Notes: a model not told the origin generated them from the letters alone. 64,000 nt of DNA from Bryopsis sp. KO-2023 (GCA_030272585.1 BSYQ01000004.1:6138001-6202000), one strand, 5' to 3'. Shown: positions 1-12,900, counted from the stretch's first letter. Numbers and translations are program-made.

Positions 1-569
1 CGGTTGGGGAGGAGCGAATACGACCGTGCAGAAGTCGAAGCAGCTTTTGATCTCGACGAATTCGCGCTTGATGTGGTACGACTATCAGAACGATACTGTC
101 GGGATTCTGAGCGAAGCCCAGGTGAAAAAACATACTCACCTGAGACAGCAATATCTTACATTTTTTCGATTTTTTTCAGAACTTTTATTGTTTTTTCTTT
201 GTCCATTTTTTTGTTTTGTTTGGGAGAGAGGAGTTGATATTCTGTTTTCTTTAAATTTTCTTTTTTTTTTTTGGAAACCCTGAAAACCAAAAACATGATT
301 CTGAGACCGGATAAGATGACAGAAATGTGGACTTTTTTTTTTTCAACTTTGAATTGAATTATTTTGACCCTTTACCTGATTTTTTTTTTTTTTTTTAGGA
401 AGGTGTATTTTATGGTATGTTCCCTGGGCAAATGAACAAACTTCATCAATCGACACCGGTATGGGTGGTCACTAGAGCTAAAGACTGGAAGGCAGCCAAC
501 AGCAAAGAATATCTTACTAAAATGGACACAGAAACAGTTCTGGAATTCCAAATCAACAATGAAACATGA
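1..569 (+). CDS. Kelch-like small protein, 3' part (copy A, cut by window edge)
   Basis: Same gene as at 45211-46114. Only the end of exon 2 (1-121) and exon 3 (399-569) are present, separated by a T-rich intron with a GTGAAA donor and a TTTTAG acceptor. The two exons join in phase and end at TGA 567-569. Exon 2 carries the Kelch-like 'WYDY' strand. Exon 1 and the start lie outside the window. See the complete copy for the description. Confidence 0.5.
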
Positions 570-2468
570 GAAACTGAAATTCTTATTTAAGAAAAAGAAG
601 AAGAAATAATCAGTACCATGCAGTTTTATTTTGGGTTACATAATGAGCTCTGAGATGGATGAGGTTTATATTTTGGTTTTTAAGATTATGAGTAATCAGC
701 TTTTCAAATTATGGATTTTTTTGTTGGTAACTTTTCTGCGGATGCATTTTCTTGCTTTATTTCGTTTCAGTGATATTTCTGTTTGAGGTGCTGTGGCCGA
801 AAGTGTTCTGAGAAAAAAAATAAACTTCCCCATGCGTATGTGCATTTCCTTAGAATCTCGGTCAGGATGTTCCTGCAAATATATAATTTTAAAATTACCA
901 AATCAATAGTACTTGCTGCATGCCCATTCCAATTTTCTTGATATTCCCAATTTTTACTTTTAACTTCTTCGGAAGGGGGGAAGGAGGCTGAGTGCTGTGC
1001 GTACAAAAGAGAGCCATTTCTGCTTTTTCTGCCCGTCATTTTTTTTCAGTGTGTTGTGACGGCATAAACCTTTTACAACAGTGACCTTCAAAAGGCGAAT
1101 AACGAACAATGTGTGTAGTTTTATCTTTGCCCCAGTCGTACAATTACGACACCAACTTTACGGGTACAACAAGTGTTAATTTCTGAAAGGTTATGTTATG
1201 CTAGCAATCGATTGTTAGAGGTCATTTCAGTCTTTTTCTTTTTTTCCCAACAATGCATCAGGATCTTTTCCCTTTTCGGGGGATGACTGTATTTATATTA
1301 TACAAATATATTATATATATGGTTGCTATCATGCTAAAAATATATGTATACGCGACATTTTTATGTGTTGATCTTAGGCAAAAGATATGCATAGTAATTT
1401 ACAGAACAGTTCTTGATACATCATCATATAACTCTGGTCCCAGCAAAAGGACAAAAATTAGAAATGCGACTTGTTTTTCATGCACAGATTGAACAGGTGT
1501 GGTTTCCTTTCTGGACACGCATCCAGAAAGGCTCTCTTTTTCCGGATCCCAATGTGGACTTTTTTTGAGCAAAGATTTGCTTACGAATGTTGAATGTCAG
1601 GAATGAGCTCATCTGCTGCTCCATCTGGAAACGTGGAGGAAACACGAAAAGAGGAAATCGTGAAAAATGCCGAACTCTGAGTGAATCCAAGAGGTGCTGT
1701 GGGTGTGGAAAGATTTGGTGATTTGGTGTGTATTGTGGCAGGGAATGTCAAAAAGCAACACTGGGGGGGGCCATCACCACCCAGTGTGGTCGTCTGCAAG
1801 GACAAAAGTGGCAAGTGAAGTGGGCGTTGGAAAGTGGAGGGATCCTTGACTCCTCTTGACCTGTCCCCAAAATGCACAATAGCTAGGGTGTTACCCCCTT
1901 CTGCAAACGTGTCACAGACCCCCAACACCCCCAGTGATACACTTTGATACACAGTATGATACACTTTTCATCACCCGTATACGCAAGTGGTGATCGAAAG
2001 GGATTTGTAAAAACTGAAATTAGACCCAGTGGGGTGACCCCACGCGCTTTCTACATTTCTCCAGTCTCGAATCAACAAGGACTAAAGCTAACAAGTCCGG
2101 AAAGAGTGTGTTTCGTTGAGAACGTTGAGAATCGAGAATATGCTCCAGCTCTTCCGAAGCAGCCTTGGCGGCGTTGGGATGCTGATTAAAAAAAGGGTCG
2201 ACTGCGATAAAACTCGTTCAGGTCTTGAAACTAACGGGGTCGGCACGGCAGGAGGCCAGTGGTTTGACAACTGTGCCGAAAGTGATACCCAGTTGATTTT
2301 AATCAACATGTTTCAATTATGCTTGCGTATAAATGGGGCGGGCTTATTGCGGCGGGTATTCTTTTTGTTTTTTCCGTCTAGAACGGTACCGGTGTGAACC
2401 GACCAGTGAAACACTGGAGCCCAAGAAGGGCTAGAAGAACGACTGTAGGCGACAGTCGCAGTTTAGGA
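570..2468. other. No recognisable gene; leader of the DIRS-like element
   Basis: Between the Kelch-like stop and the gag ATG I see AT-rich sequence with a dispersed repeat (1278-1470). At about 1938-1970 there is a short GATACAC-type repeat block that could mark the 5' end of the retroelement. The open frames here are short, overlap on both strands and have no recognisable family. The same stretch recurs at 46115-48013 and, inverted, at 54364-56262. Confidence 0.4.
1278..1470 (+). repeat. Dispersed ~180-bp repeat, copy 1 (MITE-like)
   Basis: The stretch from about 1318 to GAAATGCGAC at 1461-1470 closely matches 35988-36140 in single-copy DNA, with scattered substitutions and small indels. 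Copies carried by the duplications lie at 46823-47015 and 55362-55554. In the single-copy instance the ends are GTCGCA and TGCGAC, a short terminal inverted repeat; here the left end is less clear. Confidence 0.6.
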
Positions 2469-3158
2469 ATGGGATTCCAGGTGGACCCAGAAGCTATACG
2501 AAGCTACCTAAACGATCTCAGGGAAGAGATAGGGGTAACTGGGTTGCCCGACGCCGCCGACTTCTACACTTCGCTACTGACGGGGGTTGTACCTCGGTAC
2601 GTGAAGAATCCAGTTCCAAGACCCGAAGGTTTGGGGTTTGGGGTGGGTTGGTTTTCGGCGACGCACACTATCCAAGGAGCGAGGGTCTTACAGGGGTTAG
2701 GCACTCAGACAGGCTACGGACAGGAGTATTTGAATTGGTATCCCGTCACCAGCAATCTTTTTGATCTGGTTTGCGCACTGGCGCAGGTTGTTTTGAGCGG
2801 AGGTTTAGGTGACGCAGAAAAGATTTTGTTGTTACCCTTTCTGAAAGGCGCCAAGGATATACTCGACCTTGCCACGTCGAACCTGGAAGTGCTTCGTTTA
2901 AAGGTCGACGAGCCTGAGCTTCCAGTATGGGCGATAGTCAAAGACAATATCCGCCTGCACGGGCGACCTGGGACCTTTGTGCCCGAGTCAGTCCGAGAGC
3001 AGATTCGCAAGGTGGAGGACCGCCGACAGATCGCCAGCATGAAAGTGGCCGTGGAACGCCGCAACCATTCGGGCGGTGGGAGTCGAGAGAACAAGCGGTG
3101 GAAAGGGAACGGACCGGCGAAAGGACGCGGGGACGACAACACGAAGAAAGAGAACTAA
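2469..3158 (+). CDS. DIRS-like retrotransposon gag-like protein (copy A)
   Basis: The reading frame is open from 2394, and the first ATG is at 2469, giving about 229 aa. It is the first of two overlapping frames upstream of a reverse transcriptase, which is the position of gag. The C-terminus is rich in Arg, Lys and Gly (from about 'VERRNHSGGG' onwards), as expected for nucleic-acid binding; I see no CCHC knuckle. It stops at 3156-3158, 17 bp before an ATG in the RT frame. Stop-and-restart or a -1 shift in the 2927-3158 overlap could both give RT. Identification rests on position and composition, not on a recognised Gag domain. Confidence 0.6.
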   Translation: MGFQVDPEAIRSYLNDLREEIGVTGLPDAADFYTSLLTGVVPRYVKNPVPRPEGLGFGVGWFSATHTIQGARVLQGLGTQTGYGQEYLNWYPVTSNLFDLVCALAQVVLSGGLGDAEKILLLPFLKGAKDILDLATSNLEVLRLKVDEPELPVWAIVKDNIRLHGRPGTFVPESVREQIRKVEDRRQIASMKVAVERRNHSGGGSRENKRWKGNGPAKGRGDDNTKKEN

Positions 3159-3175
3159 CTGAGGTACCACCATTT

Positions 3176-4660
3176 ATGAGATTGCGAAAAAGTTATGCGC
3201 AGTGGGAGGCGCTGGGGTGTGAAAAAGAAGTTCTTAGGTGGATAAAAAAGGGGGTTCCCTGTTCGTGGAACGAGCTAGGTCCACCCCCGCCGTTTCGGCC
3301 TCGGCGCGTTAGTAAACTTACTGTCGACGAACGACAGAGTTGGGATACGCTGCGGGAAAGTTATCTTGAAAAGGGCGTGATAAAAAGAGTGAGCTCAGCT
3401 AGTCATGTGTCTGCGGCTTTTTTACGTCCTAAGAAGGACGCTGGCCACAGGCTGATTGTAAATTTAATACCTTTGAACAAATACTGTAGAAAATTTAGTT
3501 CAAAGTTCGAAACCCTCGGAAAGCTGGGTAGTAGGATTCGTAGGGGAGGAAAAATGTTTTCGTTTGATATTAGCGATGCTTATTATCATTTGGAGATAGA
3601 GCCCCGATTTAAAAAATACTTTTGTTTTGAATTAGACGGTGAATTGTTTCAAATGGAGTGTTTGCCAATGGGTTGGACAAATAGTGTGTATATGTTTACT
3701 CGACTAATGAAGCAAATTTTGAGATTCTGGAGGAATCCGAAAGGGAAATTGTTAGAAATGGAATCAGGGGCAGTTCCTACCCATAATTATGCAGATTTGT
3801 ATATACTACCATGGTTAGATGATTTTCTGGGGATTGGATATTCTGATGAAAATTTGGGTCGAGCTATACCATGGATGAGACGAATTCTGGGGTTGCTTGG
3901 ATTGAAAACGAAAGAAGAGAAATGCACGTGGGAACCTACAGATAGGCTAGAACACTTAGGCGTGATCATTGATTTGAAGGAAGGGGTTTTTGAGATGACC
4001 CAAAATAGATTACAGAAAATCAGGGGACTGGCCAGTTCGCTGTTGACGAATGCGAAACAGCGATGTCGCATGGTTCGCGCGAAAGACCTTGCAGTATTTA
4101 CCGGGAGTGCGATTTCTACTCTCTTGGCGATTCCTATCGCTAAATTCTTTTTGCGATCACTCTATGACGCTCTAGCAAAGCGAACGCACTGGGGCAGTTT
4201 CGTCAGAATATCCCATCAGGGGATGCAAGATTTGTTATGGTGGCGCAGCTTGACTAAAAAGTTTAATGGTGCACCCATATGGCGAGAGCCACAGACTGTG
4301 GTGGTCGCTACTGATGCGTCGAATACAGGGTGGGGTGGGGTGATCGGACCAACTGTGGAAGGTATTTCAAAAGAAACGCAGGGGAAAACGAATTTAGTGC
4401 GAGGATTTTGGCAGGGAGGTGAAAAAGAAATGCACATCAATTTTTTGGAGCTGCGCAGTGTACGCAACACTGTGAAGGCTTTTGGGGAACGACTGTTTAA
4501 TCGACAGGTTCATTTGCTGTCGGATAGTCAAGTCGTGTGTGCGATTTTAGAGAAGTGGTCTACGCCCAGTAGGGCGCTCATGAAGGAGTTGCGCCTGTTA
4601 TGGTATTATTTGGATCTGAAACGAATTGTGTTATCCCCCTCGTATATTTCAACTCACGAA
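3176..4660 (+). pseudogene. DIRS-like reverse transcriptase-RNase H, truncated (copy A)
   Basis: Probable start at ATG 3176, although the frame is open from 2927. Reverse transcriptase motifs are present in order: 'HRLIVNLIPLN', the motif A aspartate in 'FSFDISDAYYHL', and the catalytic pair in 'LPWLDDFLG'. RNase H follows with 'VVATDASNTGWGG', 'NFLELRSV' and 'LLSDSQVV'. The last RNase H block ('HENTWADALSR' in copy B) is cut: after 'STHE' the foldback element begins and the frame continues through it to 4912 as non-homologous residues. The YxDD box reads W-L-D-D. No tyrosine recombinase follows, so this copy cannot be autonomous. Confidence 0.9.
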
Positions 4661-6043
4661 CAGTCATGGGCCGAGACCCCTGTGCACAGGACAGGACAGC
4701 ACAGACTTCCTGTTCTGTGCACAGGGTTTGACCTGTGCTGCACAGGCGCACAGACCTGTACAGCACAGCACAGACAGGGTCTGTGCGCTGACTGTGCACG
4801 GTCTGTGCGCCTGTCTGTGCAGCACAGGGCCATCCTGTCCTGTGCGCAGCACAGGACAGCCCAGACGCGCACAGGCGCTTGGGACCGTACGTCTGTGCAG
4901 AGTCTGTCTTGACTGTGCAGCACAGATCAAGTACTGTACTGCACAGTCCGCAGTCGGTGCTGCACAGACTACGAACTGACACCTACTACGCCTGTTTTAG
5001 GCAGGCGCCAGGTCGGTCTGGACAGGTGGGGTGCCTGTCCAGACCGACCTGGCGCCTGTCTAAAACAGGCGACTTAATTAAGCACATATTAGCGTGCTAA
5101 CTGGGTATCAATCAGTTAAGTATTGAGTTAATTAATTAAAGAAGTGATATTAGTATATACAATTTTCAATGTATGAATGACGTGAGCCGAGCTCACCAGC
5201 CACCGACTAGAGGGAGTTGGTCGACTCTAGGAGGATTCGAACACGGGTTGGCTAAGCCCGAGTCGAAGGCACTACGAAGTAGCGGACCCCACCATAGGGA
5301 CGCTTAAGTGGGGGCCGTTACCTATAAGTACCTATTTTTAGCAATAGAAACAATCGGGTACTTAAAAGTAACTGCCCCCACTTGAGCGTCCCTATGGTGG
5401 GGTCCGCTACTTCGTAGTGCCTTCGACTCGGGCTTAGCCAACCCGGGTTCGAATCCTCCTAGAGTCGATCGACTCCCTCTAGTCGGTGGCTGGTGAGCTC
5501 GGCTCACGTCATTCATACATTGAAAAATGTATATAATAATATCACTTCTTTAATTAATTAACTCAATACTTAACTGATTGATACCCAGTTAGCACGCTAA
5601 TATGTGCTTAATTAAGTCGCCTGTTTTAGACAGGCGCCAGGTCGGTCTGGACAGGCACCCCACCTGTCCAGACCGACCTGGCGCCTGCCTAAAACAGGCG
5701 AAGTAGGTGTCAGTTCGTAGTCTGTGCAGCACAGACTGCGCACTGTGCAGTACAGTACTTAATCTGTGCTGCACAGACCACGTGTACTGTGTGCTGCACA
5801 GTGTGCAGTCTGTCCTGCACAGACTGCGCACTGTGCTGTACACAGTCCCACGTGTGCGCACAGGCTGCACAGGGTGTGGGACTGTCGCGTTGCACAGGGT
5901 GGGTGTGACACAGGACAGACGTGGGTCTGTCCTGTGGAATTTCGCAAAACAGAACAGGACAGCACAGAGTGCACAGAACCCGCACAGAACCCTGTCCTGT
6001 GCATCGCACAGGACAGGGGTCTGTCCTGTTCAGCCCATGACTG
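4661..6043. mobile_element. Foldback element FB1 (1.38-kb imperfect palindrome)
   Basis: The ends are CAGTCATGGGC and GCCCATGACTG. Arms 4661-5344 and 5345-6043 are complementary but visibly diverged, so this is not a read artefact. From outside to inside each arm holds: about 330 bp rich in CTGTGC/GCACAG words; an 83-bp hairpin of its own (4989-5071 and 5618-5700); an AT-rich segment with TTAATTAA; and a block with a tRNA-type B box, perfect in the right arm (GGTTCGAATCC at 5446-5456) and with one mismatch in the left. The centre is asymmetric. No ORF of its own is convincing. The left side adjoins RNase H; the right side adjoins unrelated DNA. No target duplication can be assigned. Confidence 0.85.
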
Positions 6044-6988
6044 GTGGTGGGGGTGGTGGAATCGACATGGCTCCGAAACCATAAAGAGAATAGACAGAAA
6101 TATGGCAGTATTCGAACAGTAGGACACACGATGGACACCAAACCCGGCGAACCGAGATACATTCTTACACACTCTGTTCCCTTTTATCCCTACTAACACA
6201 ACCACTTCCAGAAACGCCTACCAGTCCACGTTCGGTCATAATTTCCATAACCGTAACTCCAAAAATAGACATACTGAATCCAATCTGTACCTTTCTTCCC
6301 AACATTCATCACGAACCCCCAAAGATCTGATATTCCTCCCCCCTGTAAGATCTGATGTTCAATTCCTCTCATTCTCAACTCCCAAAACTTCCCTATCTTT
6401 CACAGTCACATTGAGGCCTTCCCACCCCTACCGTGGTCGAATAAGGAGGGGGTCCCCTCCGTCAGACCAGGCGTCAGTGGAATGGTCAGTGAGATGGTCC
6501 CTTGCATCGTGCACGCACCTTGTTTTGCAAGCAAATTCAAGGAGCACAGGCGAACCACCCACCCAACATATAATCCCACTTGGAACAAATCGCTTGGAGC
6601 GGTTTGCAATATTTCCACATTCCAGCCCATTGGATTCATTGCTGTTCCACCCCTAGGGGCCTGTCACTCCGCTGCCTGAGTGATAGAAAGCCCTCCGATC
6701 CTGTTGGGTAAACTGTGCTAGAATTTTCGTGTATTTTTGCACCATTGAATTTAACCATCGCACGGCAGAAAGACACCACGAAAACAGTTCTTACATCAAA
6801 ATGATTTGTAAATATTTCTAACTCGTGTCCATTTTATCGCTGCAATGAGGCAGCCGCATACACTCTGGCATTCCTGCATCGTCAAATTTCAACCTATCCT
6901 CTTCCCCATTGGTTTCCAATTGCATTATTTTTTCCTTCGTATATCTATATCTATATTACCGCCTTCCACTACCACCATCTTGTCTAGT
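6044..6988. other. No gene seen
   Basis: About 0.95 kb between the foldback element and the end of the Gemin5-like gene. It starts with a G/GGT-rich stretch. No exon-like frame, repeat or RNA gene could be supported; it is the presumed 3' flank of the Gemin5-like gene. Confidence 0.4.
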
Positions 6989-9900
6989 CTCTACTGCCAC
7001 CCGTCCACAATATTGGCGTTTTCCATATGTCCATTAGAGGATGGCTGAATGTCTTGTTGATCCCTCATTTCAACATCTGGAGCTGCCGCCTCGGCTGGGG
7101 GGTCTTCCAGAGCAAGATCGCCCCAATTAGAAAGTGTTTGCAGGGCAGCATTGGTCTGACCGTTGCAGTGGTGCAAATAACATTCACACAAAAGCTTGGT
7201 TCGTTGGCATCGAACCTACCAGCAAGAAGAGAAAAGAAACTCGTCTCAAGGAAAACACTGACATTATCAATGAAATTCACTCCTACATAGACACAAGACA
7301 CATAAAATTTCCAACAGCCAGGAAGCCGTTGCACTGATCTTATTTCGAGCAATACAAACGAACTGATAAAAGCATGGCTTGGTTGCTTGCGGATTCTTAT
7401 CAGAAAATTAACGCACCTCATTTTTCACCGACTCCAAGTTGCCCATGTCCCTGAGATGAGCCATCACTTCTTCACTTCTTCTACGATAATAGACATTTTT
7501 CGGTGCGAACAGCATCTGCTCCTCAGACACACTCTCAGGCTTCAAGGCCGATGCGACTGGCATTTGTCCTGCTTCTGTACCAACATGGTGCCCATCGCCC
7601 ACCGCCTCCATTAAATCATCCTGATTTGCTGTGATGGGTCCGTTATCCATCCCTTCATTCTCTCTGCCTGTGTCAGCTACTCCCTCTCCATTACCAGCCC
7701 TAATTGTCACAGCTCCACTGGTTTCTGCTACCCCACCATCCTCCCCTTTCATCTCCGTCGCTTCATGCTCTCTGGTGGGGAGGGCCATTGGATTGTCAGG
7801 AATATCGTCCATCACGTCGTCATTCAACCTGACATGCCATCCACGCTCCCATCTTTTTCCAGTCTCAACCCAGCGTCTGATATTGCTATCTGTTCCTCGG
7901 CACCCTTTGGTTCTGGTGCTGCTGTGACTGCATTCCCTAAGTCTGACTCGGCAAGTTTTTCAGCTCGATTGGCCTCTTGTTCGTTCTTTGCCCTTGCACG
8001 GGCACCCCCCCGCTGGCCACGAATGCCCGGACGAGGCATTGATAGGATGTGAATCCTGGTCACACAATTGTAGTCCCTCGATGCAATCAAGGTGTTGTTA
8101 TCGGAAAACAAAAAGTCTTCGACACAGAAGAAAATCGTCCTGGAAAACCAGGCAGACTTCATGGCCTTGACATCCCAAGCTCTCAGCGAAGTGATGCCTC
8201 TCCCTTGTTTCGTCACTCCGTACAGGACGTTGGCTTCAGAAATCCCCCAATTGATGACCTGGGCTCGGTCCGACACTATTTTGCAAACGGAGTTCAACAC
8301 CATGCACTGCGTCCCATCCTTTTCCCCGATGCCGATTTCGTGGACACCAAACCGGCCATCGTTGTGCAAAGCAGCGATCATGGGGCTGGCGTCCTTGGGA
8401 AGCTTCCATCTGATGGATTTGATGGGGGACTGGTAGTGCCGCGCTGAACATTGCATGGAGAGGTTTCCTTGGCTGAGCTCCATGTAAATCGCAATTTGGC
8501 CGTCAGTGGCCCCCAATGCTAGGAAGGTTCCGGAGATATCCCAAGAGAAATCGCACCACATCATGCGTTCACCGCCAGGGGGTCCTTGCAGCTTCCTTGA
8601 CATCTGATATATTTCGAGCCAAAAGCAAATTCATTTCGACATGCAGATATTTTTTCAAAAAATTCATGTATTCAGCATTCTTACAGCCCCAAAATTTCGA
8701 TTTGGATTGGAAAATATTGAAGAAGTCGGTGGTTGGAAGAGGATGGACAAGGCATTTTTTTCTTTTCTTGAGCTCACATCAACGGGGTGATTCGAAAGGC
8801 ATCTCGGCTCTCTGTTCGATTTCTTGCGTTCCTCTACAGGTGGACGGAGACACTCATCTGGGGCTTCCGGCCATTCTAACAAGCACCCCTCTTGGTCCAA
8901 CGTGAACAAGTCAGCACTCAACTCTCCATCAGCTGCCGAAGACAAAACCAAAAAAAACAAATTATGTGAGGTACTGCATCCCACATAAAAAAAAGACTTC
9001 CTGAAATTGAAGATTCTTGAAAAAATTGTCGTTCTTCGAAAATTAACATCTTCTCTTTCTGGGCTTGCATGAAAGTCAATTGCAAACGAACATTTTTTTT
9101 TACACTTCCAACCTATCCATTGCTCCGGCATTGGATCATTCGAGAAGCTTAATCTTTCCCAAAACTTTTCGTGGAAGCTCTCAGATATCATGTTTTGGAA
9201 TAATGAATTTTATTTTTATCATAATTTCATTTCATGAATTTTTTCGGGCTTGTTCACCTCGAACACAAGACTTCCATTGAGCATGTTTGACCGCCGTTTT
9301 GTGCCGAATGGAGTAAGCATAGACATCTTCGGAAGCCACTTTCATCAACCCCACCGTTCCATCATCACAACCAAAAGCCAACAAATCTGCAAACAGCATC
9401 CTCGTTCAATTCTAACTCATCCTTTTTTTCTAATCCTATTCAATTTTGAATCTTCAGTTCCTTCACCACTCACAACAACTAATCGAAAACAAATGTATTC
9501 CGTTTTGTATCCTATTCTCGTTTGGAGCGCAAAAGGGATTTTCGAAAGCATCCCTAGCATGTTTTTCTTTTCCTTCAGTTTCTATCAATCTTCAGCATGA
9601 AATCAAGAGAAAAACACTTAACCCCAAAACAAGATCAAACCATGAATTTTAGGCAGGTTCCATGAAAAAGCTCTCACGCAGATCAATATTTGATCGATGA
9701 TTTCAAAATCAGTTTTCCATTACCTGCAGCGTACGGGTGCCAGGCGACGCTGGTAACTCGACCAGTGATCCCTCTCCATCGAAGAAGGCCTATTTTGGTC
9801 TCTCCAGAATTCACCGTTGGGACGATCCTGTTTCCACACACGAGAAATTTTAGTATTTTCCTTTCCCAGTTCGGACGGCTTTCATCTTCCCCTTCCCCCC

Positions 9901-12900
9901 CCCAAAAAAAAATGAAAAAGAGACTGGGGCAGCAAACCAGAACTGACAATACATTTCTCCAAAGACAAAACAGATGCATCCAGATCCATAGGAGCATATG
10001 CCCAAATCAAGCAATAGAATAGGAGGATCTATTTTTGTAAATAGTGTAGTTGGTTCCAGTGTGTTTTACCAGTCTGGAGCCAAAATGTTCGTTTCTGCAG
10101 AGGACAGCCCACAACAGCACAGATCCTTTCATTCATATGGATTCAACCACCCCACCTGACAGTCTTGTCGGCACATCCAAGAGCAACGCATCCCGCCCCA
10201 GGTTTCAGTTGCATGGACAAAATATCCGCTCCTACCCCAGCAAAGCGCCACGTCAATTTCATGGTTTTCAAATCGATCTCGGCCAATTGACTGGTTGCTC
10301 CGGGGCGGTCAGCCTTCCAGACGATGAGGTTTCTATCCAGAGAGTTAGTCACCATGACAAAACTTTGGTCGGCAGTCTTCCTGATGAAATCGATGGTGAA
10401 AACGTTCCGGTGGTGATGCGTGGCGAGCTGGACCCGCTTTCCGAGGATCCGACCTGACGGAATCAACCAAATCATTCTTTTTGATTCTGAGTGATCCTAA
10501 AACGCATTTCCATGAAAACGGGGCTGAACTCCACTCGATCAATTTCAAATACACCACCACTTCAACATCAGTTTTTATTCAGTTTTTTTGGGAAGACACT
10601 AGTTTTTACACATCATCGTTCACAATCAAACGTGTCCTTTTCCATGCTTACCCAATCCCTTTCGAAAATCTAACCTTCTGTATTTACAGTTATTCTGGGG
10701 GAAAGGTCCCATGATGTGTAATTCAAAAGCGCGCTCCACTTTATCCTCAAATTTCTCAATCTGTTGTGTGTGCGTGTTGCTTACCTTTGCGCATGGGGAC
10801 GATCCAAGCCATGAGTTTACCCTTGTGCCCACTGGCCAAAACCCAAAAATGGTTGGGTAGGAAGGTAGCAGGCACCCCACAGGGAAAAGGAACCACCCGG
10901 GCACACACCCACAGCTTCTTCAGTTGCTCCTCCGTTGTAGCTATACAAACAAACAGAGAAAAGAAAGAAAAAGTTACAAGAAAATCGAGCGATTTAAGAC
11001 ACTTTTATTAAAGTACTAGCCAATCCACAGCAACCCTCCCTGTATAATTGAGAAAGAAACACTTGGGTTACCACTTGGGTTACCACATTGCAAACACATC
11101 TATTTTTCCTGTTTCGTTTGCATTGTATTAGGGCTGGAAGAACATATTTTCTTTTCTGGATATCAACTAACCCGAGGAAGGCTTTTTGATGTGCATCGTT
11201 TGGATCAAATCCACATAGTCGACCTTGGGGGGATCCCCAGAAACTCCAGTTTTCCATATTCGAATTCCACCATCTTGACAACCTGCCCATTCAACACAAG
11301 AACCAAAACCGTCTTTCTCAAAATGATTTTATTTACCTTGGACAAGCAGTGCATGAGTTTAAAAAAAATGAAAAAACGTGAAAAAGTTTAAAACAAATAT
11401 ACACTGCATCCAAGGGAAGTTTGTGCGGTGCTCGATTCATGGAGAATTAAATTTTTTGAACAAAACGAATATTTGTGTTTTTTAAATACGAATAAGACTC
11501 ACCTGCCACGATGACTGCTTCTTTCACCGACAGCTCTTCTTCCAAATCAGCACCCAGATTGACCCCGTCCACCGAATTGTCCATATCCAGGCCATTCTCC
11601 TCCCTCTTAATCGAATCCACCACCAACTCGCACTGGACCCTTTCCCCACTCTCATCCAGCACCACACTCAACGAAACCGTCACATGATCCTCACTTCCAC
11701 CCACTCTATTCATGCCGGAGAACGCTCGAGATTCCAGTCCACAATGAGGAGATTCCGAGCGATTCGACCCTCCAGACACGCATTCGCTGGGGGCGTCCGT
11801 TATGCCTGGGATGTGCTGCTCCGGTTCTACCTCCATGGCGTCAGCGTCCGCGGGGTTTTGCTTCCTTCGTTTTGGACGGGTTAGTTGTCTGGGGGGCAGA
11901 ACCCAAGAGAGCGTTTGGATGTGATAGTTTGTTTTGCACTGAAGGATGTTCAGCAGTGCGTCTGCTTCCACATCCACGATCGCCACCATTCCGTCCTCGC
12001 AACCCACAGCGACCTGCAGAATTTCCGTAATGAAATATATCAAGCGTTTCTGCGGGCGTTCTTCCACTTGCATGGCTAATCTGATTTGACGGTGTCGATT
12101 GTGGGTTGTACGCTCAAGTTCGGAGATATGACTAAAAACTTGAATAGAGGATCAACAGGTCGGCAACAAGAATATGTCGATCACAAAAGACAAAATCGCT
12201 GGGGTGCTGGTATGGCCAATTTTGCTGAAAAGAGATGAATTTTTTTTTCAGGTTTTCATGAGCAGAAACGCTGGATACATCCAGCACAACATTCCAGACC
12301 GGCCTCATTTACATATTTCAAACATGCTTTGCAAGGTGCCATTCTTACGTGAGAAGCTGCTGGGTAGGGGGATGCAGCAATCGACATGACTGAGGAAGCC
12401 ATTTTCGTTTGGAGCACTTTGGGTTTTGACTCTGCAAGCACACGCAGTCATCTTTGAACAATTTCTTTCCATTTGCCTCAGTATTTTTTTTTACCGAAAG
12501 AAAAAACTTTTAATTGATCAACCAGCAAATGTGCCGAGTTTTCAAAGCCTTCAGGCTGTTCTGTGAATAATTTGGACAGAAGATGGACTTTCCCCATTTG
12601 CGTCACCTCCTTTACTCTGTGCATGTTACATGTGGACCAATCCAATAAAATCATAGGGAATGCATATGAGTTGGTATTTTTGGAATCAGAAGTGCAAAAC
12701 GATGATTTGCACGTCGAGTGTATTATGGTCGATCACTAATAATAACGAAAAGTCCTTGTTGGAGAAATGAAGCAGGATTTAACAGCAAAATAGAAGAAAG
12801 AAAGCATAGAAAACTCACCAAACTCCAACGTCCACAGCGACAATTTTCCTGCCTTGTCGCCAACCACAGCACACTCCGAAAAGCTGAACCACAGAAGAAA

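Larger units (their letters stand above)
1..4660 (+). repeat. Direct repeat, copy A of the DIRS/Kelch segment
   Basis: This stretch matches 45546-50205 at a constant offset of 45545. All long reading frames (gag, RT-RNase H and the flanking ones) translate identically in the two copies. The match probably extends to the left of the window. It ends where the foldback element begins: copy A joins the element after the codons for 'STHE', whereas copy B continues 284 bp further before its own foldback. The near-identity implies a recent duplication or an assembly duplicate. Confidence 0.93.

Noticed and set aside
5385-5480. tRNA gene in the foldback core
   Set aside because: The B box GGTTCGAATCC is perfect, but the flanking bases do not pair as a T stem, no convincing A box or acceptor stem is found, and the sequence is inverted-repeated. 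Kept only as a B-box-like motif.
4626-6205. Many 80-150-aa Cys/His/Gln-rich ORFs on both strands
   Set aside because: They arise from the CTGTGC/GCACAG repeats, which lack stops in several frames. Self-complementary repeats give mirrored ORFs; no real protein is indicated.
8049-8447. Plus-strand ORFs across 7.4-8.5 kb
   Set aside because: Antisense shadows of the long Gemin5-like exon.
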